Of a stretch of DNA of 64,000 nt, positions 50,242 to 59,611 are shown piece by piece. Numbering within the stretch: position 1 is the first letter of the stretch; each line of letters begins with the position of its first letter. Location: the NCBI GenBank assembly GCA_963717125.1, contig CAVQVG010000018.1, positions 124,001 through 188,000 on the forward strand, in the 5' to 3' direction. Position numbers and translations under genes: made by a program. Source of the DNA: RYN-230 sp963717125. GTDB taxonomy: Bacteria; Actinomycetota; Actinomycetes; Streptosporangiales; Streptosporangiaceae. The notes under the pieces are model-generated. The model was given only the letters and a program-made list of their open reading frames with translations. It did no database searches and was not told where the DNA came from.

Positions 50242-51000
50242 GTGGTATCAGCCGATCCGGCCGCCGGGGAGCACTCCGCGCTGTCCCCGGTGTGCCCGTT
50301 CACCGTGGACCAGCCGGTCATGCGGCAGCGCTGGGAGCGGCTCACATTCCTGCACTGGGCCTACCCGCCGGCTGACGTGCGGCGGCTGCTGCCGCCCGGG
50401 CTGCAGCCGGATCTGTTCGGCGGGGCGGCCTGGATCGGGCTGGTGCCGTTCTTCATGCGGGTCCAGACCGGCGGTGGCCACAGCGCGCCCTGGGTGTCGA
50501 ACTTCTGCGAGACCAACGTGCGGACCTACGTCCGCGACCACGAGGGCCGGGTCGGCATCTGGTTCCTGTCCCTGGACGCGGCCCGGCTGGGCGCGGTCGC
50601 GGTGGCCCGGGCCAGCTACCGGCTGCCCTACTTCTGGTCCTCGATGCGGCTGGACCGGGACGGCCGTGACGTGTCCTATCAGTGCCGCCGGCGGCTGCCC
50701 GGCCCGCGCGGCGCGAGCAGCCACGTGCGGGTCCGGATCGGCCCGGCCTACCAGCCCGGCGAGTTGACCGGGCGGGACCACTTCCTGACCGCCCGGTGGG
50801 TGCTGTTCAGCGTGACCGGCCGCCGCCGGTTCTTCGCCCGGGCCGCCCACTCACCCTGGCCGCTGTACCGGGCGCAGGCCCTCGCGGTCCAGGACCACCT
50901 GCTCACCGCGGCCGGCCTGCCGCCGCCGGAAGGCGAGCCCCTGGCGCACTACTCACCGGGCGTTGACGTCCGCATCGGCCGGCCCGAGGGCTACCGCTGA
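50242..51000 (+). CDS. DUF2071 (YqjF-like) protein
   Basis: 252 residues. The family core is MRQRWERLTFLHWAYPPADV, GLQPDLFGGAAWIGLVPFFM, FCETNVRTYVRDHEGRVGIW and FSVTGRRRFFARAAHSPWPL. Function unknown; the fold resembles acetoacetate decarboxylase. GTG at 50242. It follows the TfoX-like gene by 54 bp on the same strand. Confidence 0.9.
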   Translation: MVSADPAAGEHSALSPVCPFTVDQPVMRQRWERLTFLHWAYPPADVRRLLPPGLQPDLFGGAAWIGLVPFFMRVQTGGGHSAPWVSNFCETNVRTYVRDHEGRVGIWFLSLDAARLGAVAVARASYRLPYFWSSMRLDRDGRDVSYQCRRRLPGPRGASSHVRVRIGPAYQPGELTGRDHFLTARWVLFSVTGRRRFFARAAHSPWPLYRAQALAVQDHLLTAAGLPPPEGEPLAHYSPGVDVRIGRPEGYR

Positions 51001-51133
51001 GCCGCGCGGCCCGCCGTGTCCGGTGCTGTCCGGAACGGTGCCCCGAACGCGTACTAGGGCGGGCACGGGACTGTGTGGTCAGCGGGGGCACCCCGGCGGC
51101 CGGTCAGTCGGCCGCGGGGCACACCCGGGGGAG

Positions 51134-51493
51134 TCAGCGCGGCTCGCCGTCCACGGTCAGCTCCACCCGGTCCGGGTAGAAGCACAGCAGGTCGGCGATC
51201 TGCGCCGCCTGCGGGATCGGGTCCGGGTAGCTCCACACCAGGTCCGCGTATACCGCACCGTCGACCTCGGCCGACCAGTACGACGCCTCGCCCTTGAACG
51301 GGCAGGTCGTGTGCGTGTCCGTGGGCCGCAGCAGGTCGGTGCGCACGTCCGCGCGCGGCAGGTAGTACCGGGTCGGCAGGCCGGTCTCGTCCAGCAGCAC
51401 CGGGCGGTCCGACTCGGCCAGCTTGGTGCCGCCCAGCGTGACCACGACGTGTGCGTTGCCCTGAGTGGTGGTGATCGTGTGTCCTGTAGCCAT
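51134..51493 (-). CDS. DUF427 family protein
   Basis: 119 residues. Conserved VLLDETGLPTRYYLPRADV, TCPFKGEASYWSAEVDG and WSYPDPIPQAAQIADLLCFY. Small beta-barrel domain of unknown role, common in actinobacteria. ATG at 51493. It is followed on the same strand by no close gene; the gap 51001-51133 is empty. Confidence 0.92.
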   Translation of the reverse strand: MATGHTITTTQGNAHVVVTLGGTKLAESDRPVLLDETGLPTRYYLPRADVRTDLLRPTDTHTTCPFKGEASYWSAEVDGAVYADLVWSYPDPIPQAAQIADLLCFYPDRVELTVDGEPR

Positions 51494-51548
51494 GCCTGGG
51501 TGAACCCCCCGGCGCGGGGGATGATTCCGCCCCCGGCCCGGTAACAGC

Positions 51549-52409
51549 TCAGCTGCCGCACCGGACGCACCGGACGCACCGCCGCACCCGCGCACCGGCC
51601 CAACCCGGCTCAGTCGGCGCAGCCCAGCTCAGCCGGCTGCAGCGTGCCTCGGCCTGCTGCCGGGCCGTCTCGCTGAACGCGGCCAGCGCCTCGGCGTCGC
51701 TGGCGCTGGCCCGCACGTTGCCGGCCAGGAAGCCGATGTCCGGCAGGTCGCGGGCGGCGGCCTCCAGCGCGGTCGCGGCGGCTTCCGTGTCATAACTGGT
51801 CCGGCGCAGCACCACGTCCGGCCCGAGCAGCGCCCAGCTCGCCCCCGGGTGGCCGTAACCGAGCCCGACCGAGCCGGGGTTGATGACCCGCCGGGTGTCG
51901 GCCAGCCGGTCGAACGGCATGTGCGTGTGGCCGACCACCACGGTCTGCTCGGGCAGGCTGCCGAACGCCGTCCGGTACTGCTCGACCGGGCTGTCCACCA
52001 GGATGAACTCGTTATCGTCCCGGGCCGTGCCGTGGCAGAACGCCACCGCCCCCAACCCGTCGATGTCCAGCGAGACGGTCAGCGGCAGACCGGCCAGCCG
52101 GTCGCGCTGCGGCTGGCTGATCCGGGCCGCGCACCACGCGAAGAACTCGGCGGGCGCGTTGGTGGCCAGCCCGCTGGGCTGGAACGTGCCGTCGAACGCC
52201 GCGGCCAGCGACCGGTCGCCGTTGCCGCGAACCCAGATCGCCCGGTCGCCCAAGCCAGCCAGCCGGTCCAGCGTCTGCGCGGGCATCGGGCCGTCGGCGA
52301 TGTCGCCGTTGAGCACCACCGCGTCCACCCCGGCCGCCTCGACGTCGCGCAGCACGGCGTCCAGCGCGGGCAGGTTGCCGTGGATGTCAGCCAGAACCGC
52401 GACCCGCAT
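51549..52409 (-). CDS. Metallophosphoesterase (YfcE/MJ0936-like)
   Basis: 286 residues from ATG 52409. Metal-ligand motifs in order: VLADIHGN (D-x-H), VLNGDIADG (GD), RGNGDR (GN-D/H), FCHGTARDD and VVGHTHMPF (GH-x-H). It hydrolyses phosphodiesters or phosphomonoesters; substrate unknown. The C-terminal tail after residue 245, with VRRCVRCVRCGS, is Cys/Arg-rich and not family-conserved. Its start overlaps the end of the HTH regulator gene by 23 bases. Confidence 0.92.
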   Translation of the reverse strand: MRVAVLADIHGNLPALDAVLRDVEAAGVDAVVLNGDIADGPMPAQTLDRLAGLGDRAIWVRGNGDRSLAAAFDGTFQPSGLATNAPAEFFAWCAARISQPQRDRLAGLPLTVSLDIDGLGAVAFCHGTARDDNEFILVDSPVEQYRTAFGSLPEQTVVVGHTHMPFDRLADTRRVINPGSVGLGYGHPGASWALLGPDVVLRRTSYDTEAAATALEAAARDLPDIGFLAGNVRASASDAEALAAFSETARQQAEARCSRLSWAAPTEPGWAGARVRRCVRCVRCGS

Positions 52410-53364
52410 CGATGGCTCCTTCCCGGGCCCGTACCCCCGCCACGCAGTCTGGCGCGGCCGGGCGGCCCGGTCCAGGAGATTCGCTGCCAGGAGAAAAGCC
52501 CTGGCCACGGGCGCGCTGACCCAGGCGGCGGAACGCCTGCCAGGTCGCCGAGCCCGGCTCCGCGGAGTAGATGACCAGCCGCTGGTCGGTGTCCGGGATG
52601 TGCAGTACGTGGCAGTCGAACTCCAGCGGGCCGGCCTCCGGGTGGTTGACCCGCTTGCGGACCGGGCGGCGGACGGCGACCTCGTGCTCGGCCCACATCG
52701 CGGCGAACCGGGGCGCGCTGCCGAGCAGCTCGGTGACCAGCTCCTCGATGCTCCGGTCGCCGGGGTAGCGCGCGTACGCGGCGCGCAGGTCCGCGACCGA
52801 GGTGCGGGTGAATGCCAGCGTGTCCGCATCGCTCCACCGCGGGTCGTCGGTGGGCTGCCGGAACATCCAGCGCAGGATGTTCCGGTCCGCTTCCGGGAAC
52901 GCGGACAGGTCGCCGATGAAGCAGGTGGCCAGCTGATTCCAGGCCAGCACGTCGTACTTGGCGTCCAGCACGTAGGCGGGCGTATCGGCCAGGCTGTCCA
53001 GCAGGTGCCGGGTGGCCGGGGCCAGCGCCCGGGCCGGGCTGGCGGCCGGCGGCGGGCTCGCCCCGGCCATCCGGAACAGGTAGTCCCGCTCGTCGCGGGT
53101 CAGCATCAGCGCCCGGGCCAGCGCGGCCAGGATCTGTTCGGATGGGCGCGGGCCACGGGCCTGCTCCAGCCGGATGTAATAGTCCACCGACATCCCGGCC
53201 AGCTCGGCGACCTCCTGGCGGCGCAGCCCCGGGGTGCGCCGCCGACCGCCGCCGGGCAGCCCCACGTCACCCGGCCGCAGCCGGGACCGCCGGCCGCGCA
53301 GGAAGGTGGCCAGCTCGCCGCGCCGGATGCTGGGCCGGCCGCGCCCGCCCGCCAGCTCATCCAT
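52387..53364 (-). CDS. XRE-type HTH regulator with MmyB-like ligand domain
   Basis: 325 residues. HTH (about 40-95) with GLRRQEVAELAGMSVDYYIR and LEQARGPRPSEQILAALARA. The C-terminal MmyB-like domain (about 115-290) has ADTPAYVLDAKYDVLAWNQL, NILRWMF and PLEFDCHVLHIPDTDQRLVI, which in relatives binds a hydrophobic ligand. It is divergent from the SDR at 53479 (115-bp gap), which it probably controls, a common arrangement. Confidence 0.93.
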   Translation of the reverse strand: MDELAGGRGRPSIRRGELATFLRGRRSRLRPGDVGLPGGGRRRTPGLRRQEVAELAGMSVDYYIRLEQARGPRPSEQILAALARALMLTRDERDYLFRMAGASPPPAASPARALAPATRHLLDSLADTPAYVLDAKYDVLAWNQLATCFIGDLSAFPEADRNILRWMFRQPTDDPRWSDADTLAFTRTSVADLRAAYARYPGDRSIEELVTELLGSAPRFAAMWAEHEVAVRRPVRKRVNHPEAGPLEFDCHVLHIPDTDQRLVIYSAEPGSATWQAFRRLGQRARGQGFSPGSESPGPGRPAAPDCVAGVRAREGAIDAGRGSG

Positions 53365-53478
53365 GGTTACCAGCCTGCCCTATCCGCGCCCCGTGGCCGG
53401 CCCGCGAAGGTGGTACTGCCGATCCCAGCCTGCACCGGTCTCTCCCGCATCCCGGCCGCCTGCGGCAGGCTGGCCGGC

Positions 53479-54234
53479 ATGACGACCACTGCATTGATCA
53501 CCGGCGCCAACAAGGGCATCGGCTTCGCCACCGCCCAGCTGCTCAGCGCCCGCGGGATAACCGCGCTGCTCGGCGCCCGCGACGCGGAGCGCGGCCAGCA
53601 GGCCGAGCGCACGCTGCACTCTGAAGGCGCCCGCGCGGCGCGCTACCTGCCGCTCGACGTCACCGACGAGAAGTCCGCGGCGCAGGCCGCGGCCTGGATC
53701 GAGGCCGAGTACGGCCAGCTCGACATCTTGATCAACAACGCCGGGATCGCCCGCGGTGACGGCCGCGGCGCGCCCAGCGAGACCACCCTGGGCACGCTGC
53801 GCGAGGTCTTCGAGACCAACGTGTTCGGCGTGGTCACGGTGACCAACGCCATGCTGCCGCTGCTCCGCCGCGCCCCGGCCGCGCGCATCGTCAACGTGTC
53901 CAGCGAGGTTGGCTCGATCGCCTCGATGACGAACCCGGACGGCCCGCTGTGGCCGATGGCGTCGGTGCCCTATCCCGCGTCGAAGGCCGCGCTGAACATG
54001 GTCACCGCCATGTACGCCAAGGAACTGGCCGGCACCCCGGTCAAGGTGAACGCGGCCAACCCGGGCTACTGCGCGACCGACCTCAACGGGCACAACGGGT
54101 TCCGCACCGCCACCCAGGGGGCCGAGGTATGCGTGTACCTGGCCACGCTGCCCGCGGCCGGGCCGACCGGCCAGCTCTGGGGCCACCTGTGGGCGCTCGG
54201 CGACGGCGAACAGGACGGCGTCCTGCCCTGGTAA
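53479..54234 (+). CDS. SDR-family carbonyl reductase-like enzyme
   Basis: 251 residues. TGANKGIGFATA cofactor motif, ILINNAGIARGDG, NVSSEVGSI with catalytic Ser, YPASKAALN (YxxxK) and NPGYCATDL. The TGANKGIG and GYCATDLN segments match carbonyl-reductase-like SDRs that reduce quinones and aldehydes. ATG at 53479. Probably regulated by the divergent MmyB-type repressor. Confidence 0.93.
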   Translation: MTTTALITGANKGIGFATAQLLSARGITALLGARDAERGQQAERTLHSEGARAARYLPLDVTDEKSAAQAAAWIEAEYGQLDILINNAGIARGDGRGAPSETTLGTLREVFETNVFGVVTVTNAMLPLLRRAPAARIVNVSSEVGSIASMTNPDGPLWPMASVPYPASKAALNMVTAMYAKELAGTPVKVNAANPGYCATDLNGHNGFRTATQGAEVCVYLATLPAAGPTGQLWGHLWALGDGEQDGVLPW

Positions 54235-54280
54235 CCGGCGGCGGCTGCACGCACCCGCCGGCACCGGGGACAATGGGCAG

Positions 54281-57200
54281 GTGCGCATTGGCATCCTCGG
54301 CCCGCTCCAGGTGCGCGGCGACGCGGGGCAGCCCATCGAGCTGGGCGGCCCGCGGCTGCGCGCCTTGATGATCCGGCTCGCCCTGGATGCCGGGCACACC
54401 ATTTCGGCTGAACGCCTCTGCGCTGATCTGTGGCCCACCGACGGCCCGGCCGACACCGGCAACGCGCTGCAGGCGCTGGTGTCCCGGCTGCGGCACGCGG
54501 CCGGCCCGGAGATTGTCCGGCACCGGCCGGGCGGCTACCAGCTGGCGGTGCCGCCGGAGCAGGTGGACGCGGCCGAGTTCGAGCGGCTGGTCGGCGTGGC
54601 CCGCGGCGCGCTCGCGGCCGGTGACCCGGAGCACGGCGTGGCGGTGCTGCGTGCGGCGCTGCGGCTGTGGCGTGGCCCAGCGCTGGCCGACGTAGCCGAC
54701 ATGTCCTTTGCCGCGGGTCCCATGGCCCGGCTGGAAGAACTGCGGCTGTCCGCCACCGAGGACCGGATCGAGGCCGGCCTGGCGCTTGGCCGTGGCGCGG
54801 AACTCACCGCCGAGCTCGAGGAACTGGCCGGCGCGCACCCGCTGCGCGAGCGGCTGCGCGGTCAGCTGATGCGGGCGCTGTACCTGGCCGGGCGGCAGGG
54901 CGACGCGCTCAACGTGTACCAGCAGACCCGGGAACTGCTCGCCGACCAGCTCGGCGTGGACCCGTCGCCAGCATTGTCGGAGGTCCACCTGGCCATCCTC
55001 CGCGGTGATGCCCAAGCTGACGGCCTGCGCGGGCGAGGCGGGGCCCGCCGCAGGCGGGTGCCTGCCGAGCCGGCGTTCGGCGCGGAGCGGCGATCAGGGG
55101 CCGGGGGTTCCGGGGGTAGTCCCCCGGGGGAGCACAGTGGGGGGTCGTCCCCCCGGGCTAACACAGGCAACCTGCCTGCGCAGCTGACCAGCTTCGTCGG
55201 CCGGGACGAGGAGCTGAACCGGGTGGCCAAGCTGCTGGACGAGGCCCGGCTGGTCACGCTGACCGGGCCGGGCGGCACCGGGAAGACCCGGCTGGCCATC
55301 GAGGCCGCGGCGCGGCTGGCCGATCAGTCGCCGGACGGCGTGTGGTTCATCCCGCTGGCCCCGGTGCGGGACGCGCTGGACGTGCCGCAGGCCGTGCTGG
55401 CCGCGCTCGGCGTGCCGGAGGCGACCCGGCCCGCCGAGACGGTCTGGCTCACCCTGCTGCCCCCGCTGGACCGGCTGACCGACGCGCTGGCCAGCCAGCG
55501 GCTGGTCCTGGTGCTGGACAACTGTGAGCACCTGATCGCCGCGGTGGCCGAGCTGGCCGGGCGGGTGCTGGCCGCGGCCCCCGGCGCGCGCATCCTGGCC
55601 ACCAGCCGGGAGCCGCTCGGCGTGATCGGCGAGACGCTCTGCCCGGTGCCCGCGCTGCCGCTGCCGCCACCGGACGTGGCGGCCGGCGAGGCCATGGACT
55701 ACGGCGCGGTCCGGCTGCTGGCCGAGCGGGCCGGCGCGGTCCGGCCAGGGTTCACAGTCGACGCGGATAGCGTCGGCCCGGTGGTCCGGATCTGCCGCGC
55801 GCTGGACGGCAACCCGCTGGCCATCGAGCTGGCCGCGGCCCGGCTGCGGTCGCTCACCGCCGCGCAGGTGGCCGGGCGGCTGGACGACCGGTTCGGCCTG
55901 CTGTCCGCGGGCAGCCGGACCGCGCTGCCGCAGCACCAGACGCTGCGCGCGATCGTGGACTGGAGCTGGGACCTGCTCGGCGACGAGGAGCGCACCGTGC
56001 TGCGCCGGCTGTCGGTGTTCCGCGGCGGCGCCACCCCCGACGCGGCCGAGCAGGTCTGCGCACTGGGTGGCAGTACTGGCCCGGGGGGACGACCCCCCAC
56101 TGTGCTCCCCCAGGGGACTACCCCCGGAACCCCCGGCCCCCGATCGCCCCTCCGCGCCGAGGCCGCTCCCGCGGCCGAGCGGATCATCGACCTGGTCGCC
56201 GCGCTGGTGGACAAGTCGCTGGTCACCGCGACCGGCGAGATTGACGTCCGTTACCACCTGCTGGAGACGGTGCGGGCCTACGCGGCGGAACGGCTGGCCG
56301 AGGCGGGGGAGCAGGACCAGGTGCAGGCCGCGCACGCGGGGTACTTCCTCGGCCTGGCCGAGCGGGGTGAGCCGGAGCTGCGCGGCCCGGACCAGCTGGA
56401 CTGGCTGGTCCGGCTGTCCGCCGAGCACGACAACTTCGCTGCGGCCCTGCGCTACGCGATCAACGTCCGCGACGTCCCGGTGGCGCTCCGCTTCATCTCT
56501 GCCCTGGCCTGGTTCTGGCTGATGCGTGACTACGAGGCCGAGGCGGGGGAGTGGGCGGTCGCGGTGCGCGAGATGGCCGGCGACGAGGTACCGCCCGGGC
56601 TGGCTGACGCCTACGCGGTGTGCCAGATGGTGGGGGCGATGAGTGTGGCCGCCACCTCGCCAGAAGTGCCGCCCGGCCTGCTGATGGACACGTTGCAAAC
56701 CGCGGTCCGGGTGGCCGGACCGGACACCCGTCACCCGCTGCTGCTGCTGGCTTCGCCGATGCTCGCGTTCTTCGCTGGGGACACTGAGCGCGGGCTGCAG
56801 GACCTGCGCCTGCTCGGCAGCGACTCGGACCCGTGGGTCCGCGCCGCCGGGGGGGTAGCCGGCGGCCATCTCGCGCTGAACGGCGGAAGGCTCGACGAGG
56901 CAGCCGCCGGCTTGGCCCACGGCTACGAAGCCTTCACGAGCATCGGCGACCGGTGGGGGATGATCATCAGCCTGTCCGGCCTGGCCGAGGTCGCGCTGGC
57001 CCGCGACGACCCGGACGAGGCGGTGCGCCAGCTGGAGGAGGCCCGGGAGCTGGCGGCCGACGGCCTGCAGGGCAACTTCGCCGACATGATGCTGATCAAG
57101 CTGGGCCAGGCCCGGGCCCGGCAGGGCAACACCGAGGCGGCCCGGGCCGACCTGGAGCGCGGCGTGCACATCGCGGAGCGGATCGGGGAACGGGACGACG

Positions 57201-57709
57201 CCGCATCCGGGTACCTGGAGCTGGCCGAACTGGCCCGTCAGGTCGGTGAGCCAGACCGGGCCCAGGAGCTGGTCAGCAAGGCGGTGACCGCGACCGAGGC
57301 CAACATGGGGCGCCCAGGCATGGCGGCGATCGCCTCGATCGCTTACAGCAGGCAGGGCTGCCTGGACGAGCAGCAAGGCGACCTGACGTCGGCGGCGGGC
57401 TGGCACGCCAAGGCCGTCGGCCTAGTGGCCGAGCATGACGAGATGTTCATGCCCAACCACCCGGTGGCCGCCACGGTGGCCGAGGGCTACGCCGCGCTGG
57501 CCGCGGCCCGCGGCCAGCACCACCGGGCCGCGGAACTGCTGGGGCTGGCGCACACTCTGCACGGCTTCCGCGATTTGGCCAGCGTGGAGGTGCGCCGGGT
57601 CACCGCGACGTCCTCGGCCGCGCTCGGCGCGGAAGAGTTCGACGCCGCATACACCCGCGGGCAGGGCCTGACCCGCGCCGACCTGCCTGCGCTGGGTACC
57701 GAAACCTGA
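54281..57709 (+). CDS. AfsR-like SARP/NB-ARC/TPR regulator with two repeat inserts
   Basis: 1142 residues, GTG start 54281. Winged helix (about 1-90, RIGILGPLQVRGDAGQPIEL) and BTAD (about 95-245) are followed by repeat insert B (266-292). The NB-ARC ATPase (about 295-560) has P-loop TGPGGTGKTRLAIEAA and LVLVLDNCEHLIAA (Walker B). Insert C (about 601-627) sits in the winged helix-like region that follows. TPR-type helices run from about 640 to the C-terminus (EELGQARARQGN-like repeats). Such proteins are global or pathway activators. Both inserts are encoded by the 81-bp element, in opposite orientation, and fall in linkers. Confidence 0.93.
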   Translation: MRIGILGPLQVRGDAGQPIELGGPRLRALMIRLALDAGHTISAERLCADLWPTDGPADTGNALQALVSRLRHAAGPEIVRHRPGGYQLAVPPEQVDAAEFERLVGVARGALAAGDPEHGVAVLRAALRLWRGPALADVADMSFAAGPMARLEELRLSATEDRIEAGLALGRGAELTAELEELAGAHPLRERLRGQLMRALYLAGRQGDALNVYQQTRELLADQLGVDPSPALSEVHLAILRGDAQADGLRGRGGARRRRVPAEPAFGAERRSGAGGSGGSPPGEHSGGSSPRANTGNLPAQLTSFVGRDEELNRVAKLLDEARLVTLTGPGGTGKTRLAIEAAARLADQSPDGVWFIPLAPVRDALDVPQAVLAALGVPEATRPAETVWLTLLPPLDRLTDALASQRLVLVLDNCEHLIAAVAELAGRVLAAAPGARILATSREPLGVIGETLCPVPALPLPPPDVAAGEAMDYGAVRLLAERAGAVRPGFTVDADSVGPVVRICRALDGNPLAIELAAARLRSLTAAQVAGRLDDRFGLLSAGSRTALPQHQTLRAIVDWSWDLLGDEERTVLRRLSVFRGGATPDAAEQVCALGGSTGPGGRPPTVLPQGTTPGTPGPRSPLRAEAAPAAERIIDLVAALVDKSLVTATGEIDVRYHLLETVRAYAAERLAEAGEQDQVQAAHAGYFLGLAERGEPELRGPDQLDWLVRLSAEHDNFAAALRYAINVRDVPVALRFISALAWFWLMRDYEAEAGEWAVAVREMAGDEVPPGLADAYAVCQMVGAMSVAATSPEVPPGLLMDTLQTAVRVAGPDTRHPLLLLASPMLAFFAGDTERGLQDLRLLGSDSDPWVRAAGGVAGGHLALNGGRLDEAAAGLAHGYEAFTSIGDRWGMIISLSGLAEVALARDDPDEAVRQLEEARELAADGLQGNFADMMLIKLGQARARQGNTEAARADLERGVHIAERIGERDDAASGYLELAELARQVGEPDRAQELVSKAVTATEANMGRPGMAAIASIAYSRQGCLDEQQGDLTSAAGWHAKAVGLVAEHDEMFMPNHPVAATVAEGYAALAAARGQHHRAAELLGLAHTLHGFRDLASVEVRRVTATSSAALGAEEFDAAYTRGQGLTRADLPALGTET
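55077..55157 (+). repeat. 81-bp in-frame repeat, copy B (in AfsR-like gene)
   Basis: 81 bp, same orientation and codon phase as copy A, encoding GAERRSGAGGSGGSPPGEHS. It differs from A at four positions. It lies between the BTAD and NB-ARC coding parts. Confidence 0.92.
56080..56160 (-). repeat. 81-bp in-frame repeat, copy C (inverted, in AfsR-like gene)
   Basis: Same 81-bp element in reverse orientation, 78 of 81 identical to copy B, giving PGGRRPPTVLPQGTTPGTPG-like peptide (actual reading PGGRPPTVLPQGTTPGTPG). It is also stop-free and in frame. With copy B it forms a long inverted repeat around the NB-ARC region. Confidence 0.92.
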
Positions 57710-57738
57710 CCTGTCCCGGGCTCTCGCCGCGGGACAGG
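57710..57738. terminator. Bidirectional hairpin terminator
   Basis: CCTGTCCCG (57710-57718) and CGGGACAGG (57730-57738) form a 9-bp stem with an 11-base loop. It sits right after the AfsR-like stop and 25 bp before the convergent DrrB-like stop. Confidence 0.65.
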
Positions 57739-57762
57739 CCAGGCCAGGCCGGGCCGGGTGGG

Positions 57763-58596
57763 TCAGACCCGGCGGCGGTACATCCGCATGGCCACCGGGA
57801 AGGCCACGATCACGATGCCGGCCGCCCAGGCCAGGGCGTACAGCACGTGCGTGGCCACTGGGCCGCCCACGGTCAGCCCGCGCACCGCGTCGGCCAGGTG
57901 GGTGACCGGGTTGACCTTGACCCAGGTTTGCAGCCAGCCCGGCAGGGTGGTCGTCCGCGGAATCAGGATGCTGCTGCCGAAGACCAGCGGCATCATGAAG
58001 ATGAACGAGATGCCCTGCACAGTTTCCGGGCTGGGCGCGACCAGGCCGATCAGCACCGAGATCCAGCACACCGCCAGGTAGAACACGTAGGCCAGGGCGA
58101 ACGCGGCCAGTACTGGCAGCACGCCGGTGTGGAACCGGAAGCCGAGTATCACGCCGAACCCGGTCAGCACGAACATCGCCACGCAGAACCGGACCGTGTC
58201 GCCGAGGACCGCGCCGACCAGCGGGGCGGACCGGGCGATGGGCAGACTGCGGAACCGGTCGAACACGCCCTTGTGGATGTCCTCGCACAGCGCGGTGCCC
58301 AGTCCCATGGTGGCGAACATGGCTATCTGCGCGACGAGCCCGGGCAGCAGCAGTTCCAGGTAGGCGTGCGTGCTGCCGGCCACCGCGCCGCCGAACAGGT
58401 ACAGGAACAGCACCAGGAAGACGACCGGCATCAGCACCACGTCGAGCAGCTTCTCTGGGGAGTGCTTGAGCTGGGTCACGTTGCGCCAGGCCAGGGTCAG
58501 CGCGTTGGCGATGCCCTGCCGGGCCCCGATCCGGCGTCGCAGCGGCTGCGCCTCGCGGGCCGGTACGGTCGTGGCCGGTGCGTCCAAGGTGGTCAT
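57763..58596 (-). CDS. ABC-2 exporter permease (DrrB-like)
   Basis: 277 residues with six hydrophobic helices. Hallmarks: QLKHSPEKLLDVVLMPVVF, FLYLFGGAVAGS, DIHKGVFDRFRSLPIARSAP and FMMPLVFGSSILIPRTTTLP. Exports drugs or lipids with the ATPase encoded just upstream (58593-59561), whose stop it overlaps by 4 bases (ATGA). Related to daunorubicin exporter permeases; substrate unknown. Confidence 0.93.
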   Translation of the reverse strand: MTTLDAPATTVPAREAQPLRRRIGARQGIANALTLAWRNVTQLKHSPEKLLDVVLMPVVFLVLFLYLFGGAVAGSTHAYLELLLPGLVAQIAMFATMGLGTALCEDIHKGVFDRFRSLPIARSAPLVGAVLGDTVRFCVAMFVLTGFGVILGFRFHTGVLPVLAAFALAYVFYLAVCWISVLIGLVAPSPETVQGISFIFMMPLVFGSSILIPRTTTLPGWLQTWVKVNPVTHLADAVRGLTVGGPVATHVLYALAWAAGIVIVAFPVAMRMYRRRV

Positions 58597-59561
58597 GCCG
58601 CCCGCCCTTCGTCGTCGCTGGTGTCTTCGGCGGGGTGCCCGGTCAGGGTGAAGAACACTTCGTCCAGGCTGGGCAGCCGGAACGCTAGTTCGGCGGCCAG
58701 CAGGCCCGCCTCATCCAGCCGCCGGACCACGGCCGGCAGCAGCGCCGGGTCGCTGGCCGGGGCGCTGACCAGGCCGATGTCGCTGACGATCTCCGGGGTC
58801 GCCCCGGTCACCTGGGCCACGATCGTGGCCAGCTCTCCGGTCCTGGACTGGTCGGCCGCCCGCACCATGAGGGTCTGGCCGCCGGTCCGCGCCTTCAGCT
58901 CGGCCGGCGTGCCCTCGGCGACCAGCCGGCCGTGGTCGATGACCGCGATCTGGTCGGCCAGTTCGTCGGCCTCCTCCAGGTACTGCGTGGTGAGCAGCAC
59001 GGTGGCGCCACCCGCGACGATGCCCCGGATGGTGTCCCACACCTGGCTGCGCGCCCGCGGGTCGAGACCCGTCGTCGGCTCGTCCAGGAACAGCACCTGC
59101 GGCTCGCCGACCAGGCTGGCCGCCAGGTCCAGGCGGCGGCGCATGCCGCCGGAATACGTCTTCGCCGCCCGCCCGGCCGCGTCGGCCAGCTCGAACCGCT
59201 CCAGCAGTTCGGCCGCCCGGCGGCGGGCCTCGGCCCGGCGCAGGCCGAGCAGCCGGCCGATCATCACCATGTTCTCGGTGCCGGTCAGCTCGTCGTCCAC
59301 CGACGCGAACTGCCCGGTCAGCGCGATCAGCTGGCGCACCTGGACGGACTCGGTGAGCACGTCGTAGCCGCAGATCCGGGCCTGCCCGGCATCCGGCTTG
59401 AGCAACGTGGCCAGTACCCGGACCGCGGTGGTCTTGCCCGCCCCGTTCGGGCCGAGCAGGGCGAGCACGGTGCCGCGCCCGGCCCGCAGATCGACCCCGC
59501 GCAGCGCCTCGGTGCGGCCGAAGCGCTTGACCAGCCCCTCGGCCTCGATCATCTCAGTCAT
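58593..59561 (-). CDS. ABC exporter ATP-binding protein (DrrA-like)
   Basis: 322 residues. Walker A ALLGPNGAGKTTAVRVLATL, Q-loop TGQFASVDDELTGTENMV, signature YSGGMRRRLDLAASL, Walker B VLFLDEPTTGLDPR, H-loop TTQYLEEADELADQ (Gln in place of His, usual in DrrA). A DrrA-type C-terminal domain follows (PSLDEVFFTLTG). ATG at 59561. Transcription likely starts near the SARP-like repeats at 59612-59643. Confidence 0.95.
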   Translation of the reverse strand: MTEMIEAEGLVKRFGRTEALRGVDLRAGRGTVLALLGPNGAGKTTAVRVLATLLKPDAGQARICGYDVLTESVQVRQLIALTGQFASVDDELTGTENMVMIGRLLGLRRAEARRRAAELLERFELADAAGRAAKTYSGGMRRRLDLAASLVGEPQVLFLDEPTTGLDPRARSQVWDTIRGIVAGGATVLLTTQYLEEADELADQIAVIDHGRLVAEGTPAELKARTGGQTLMVRAADQSRTGELATIVAQVTGATPEIVSDIGLVSAPASDPALLPAVVRRLDEAGLLAAELAFRLPSLDEVFFTLTGHPAEDTSDDEGRAA

Positions 59562-59611
59562 CAGTCGTGTCCTGTCATCCGCTGCTGTCTACGGCTCCAC
59601 TGTCGCGGGCC

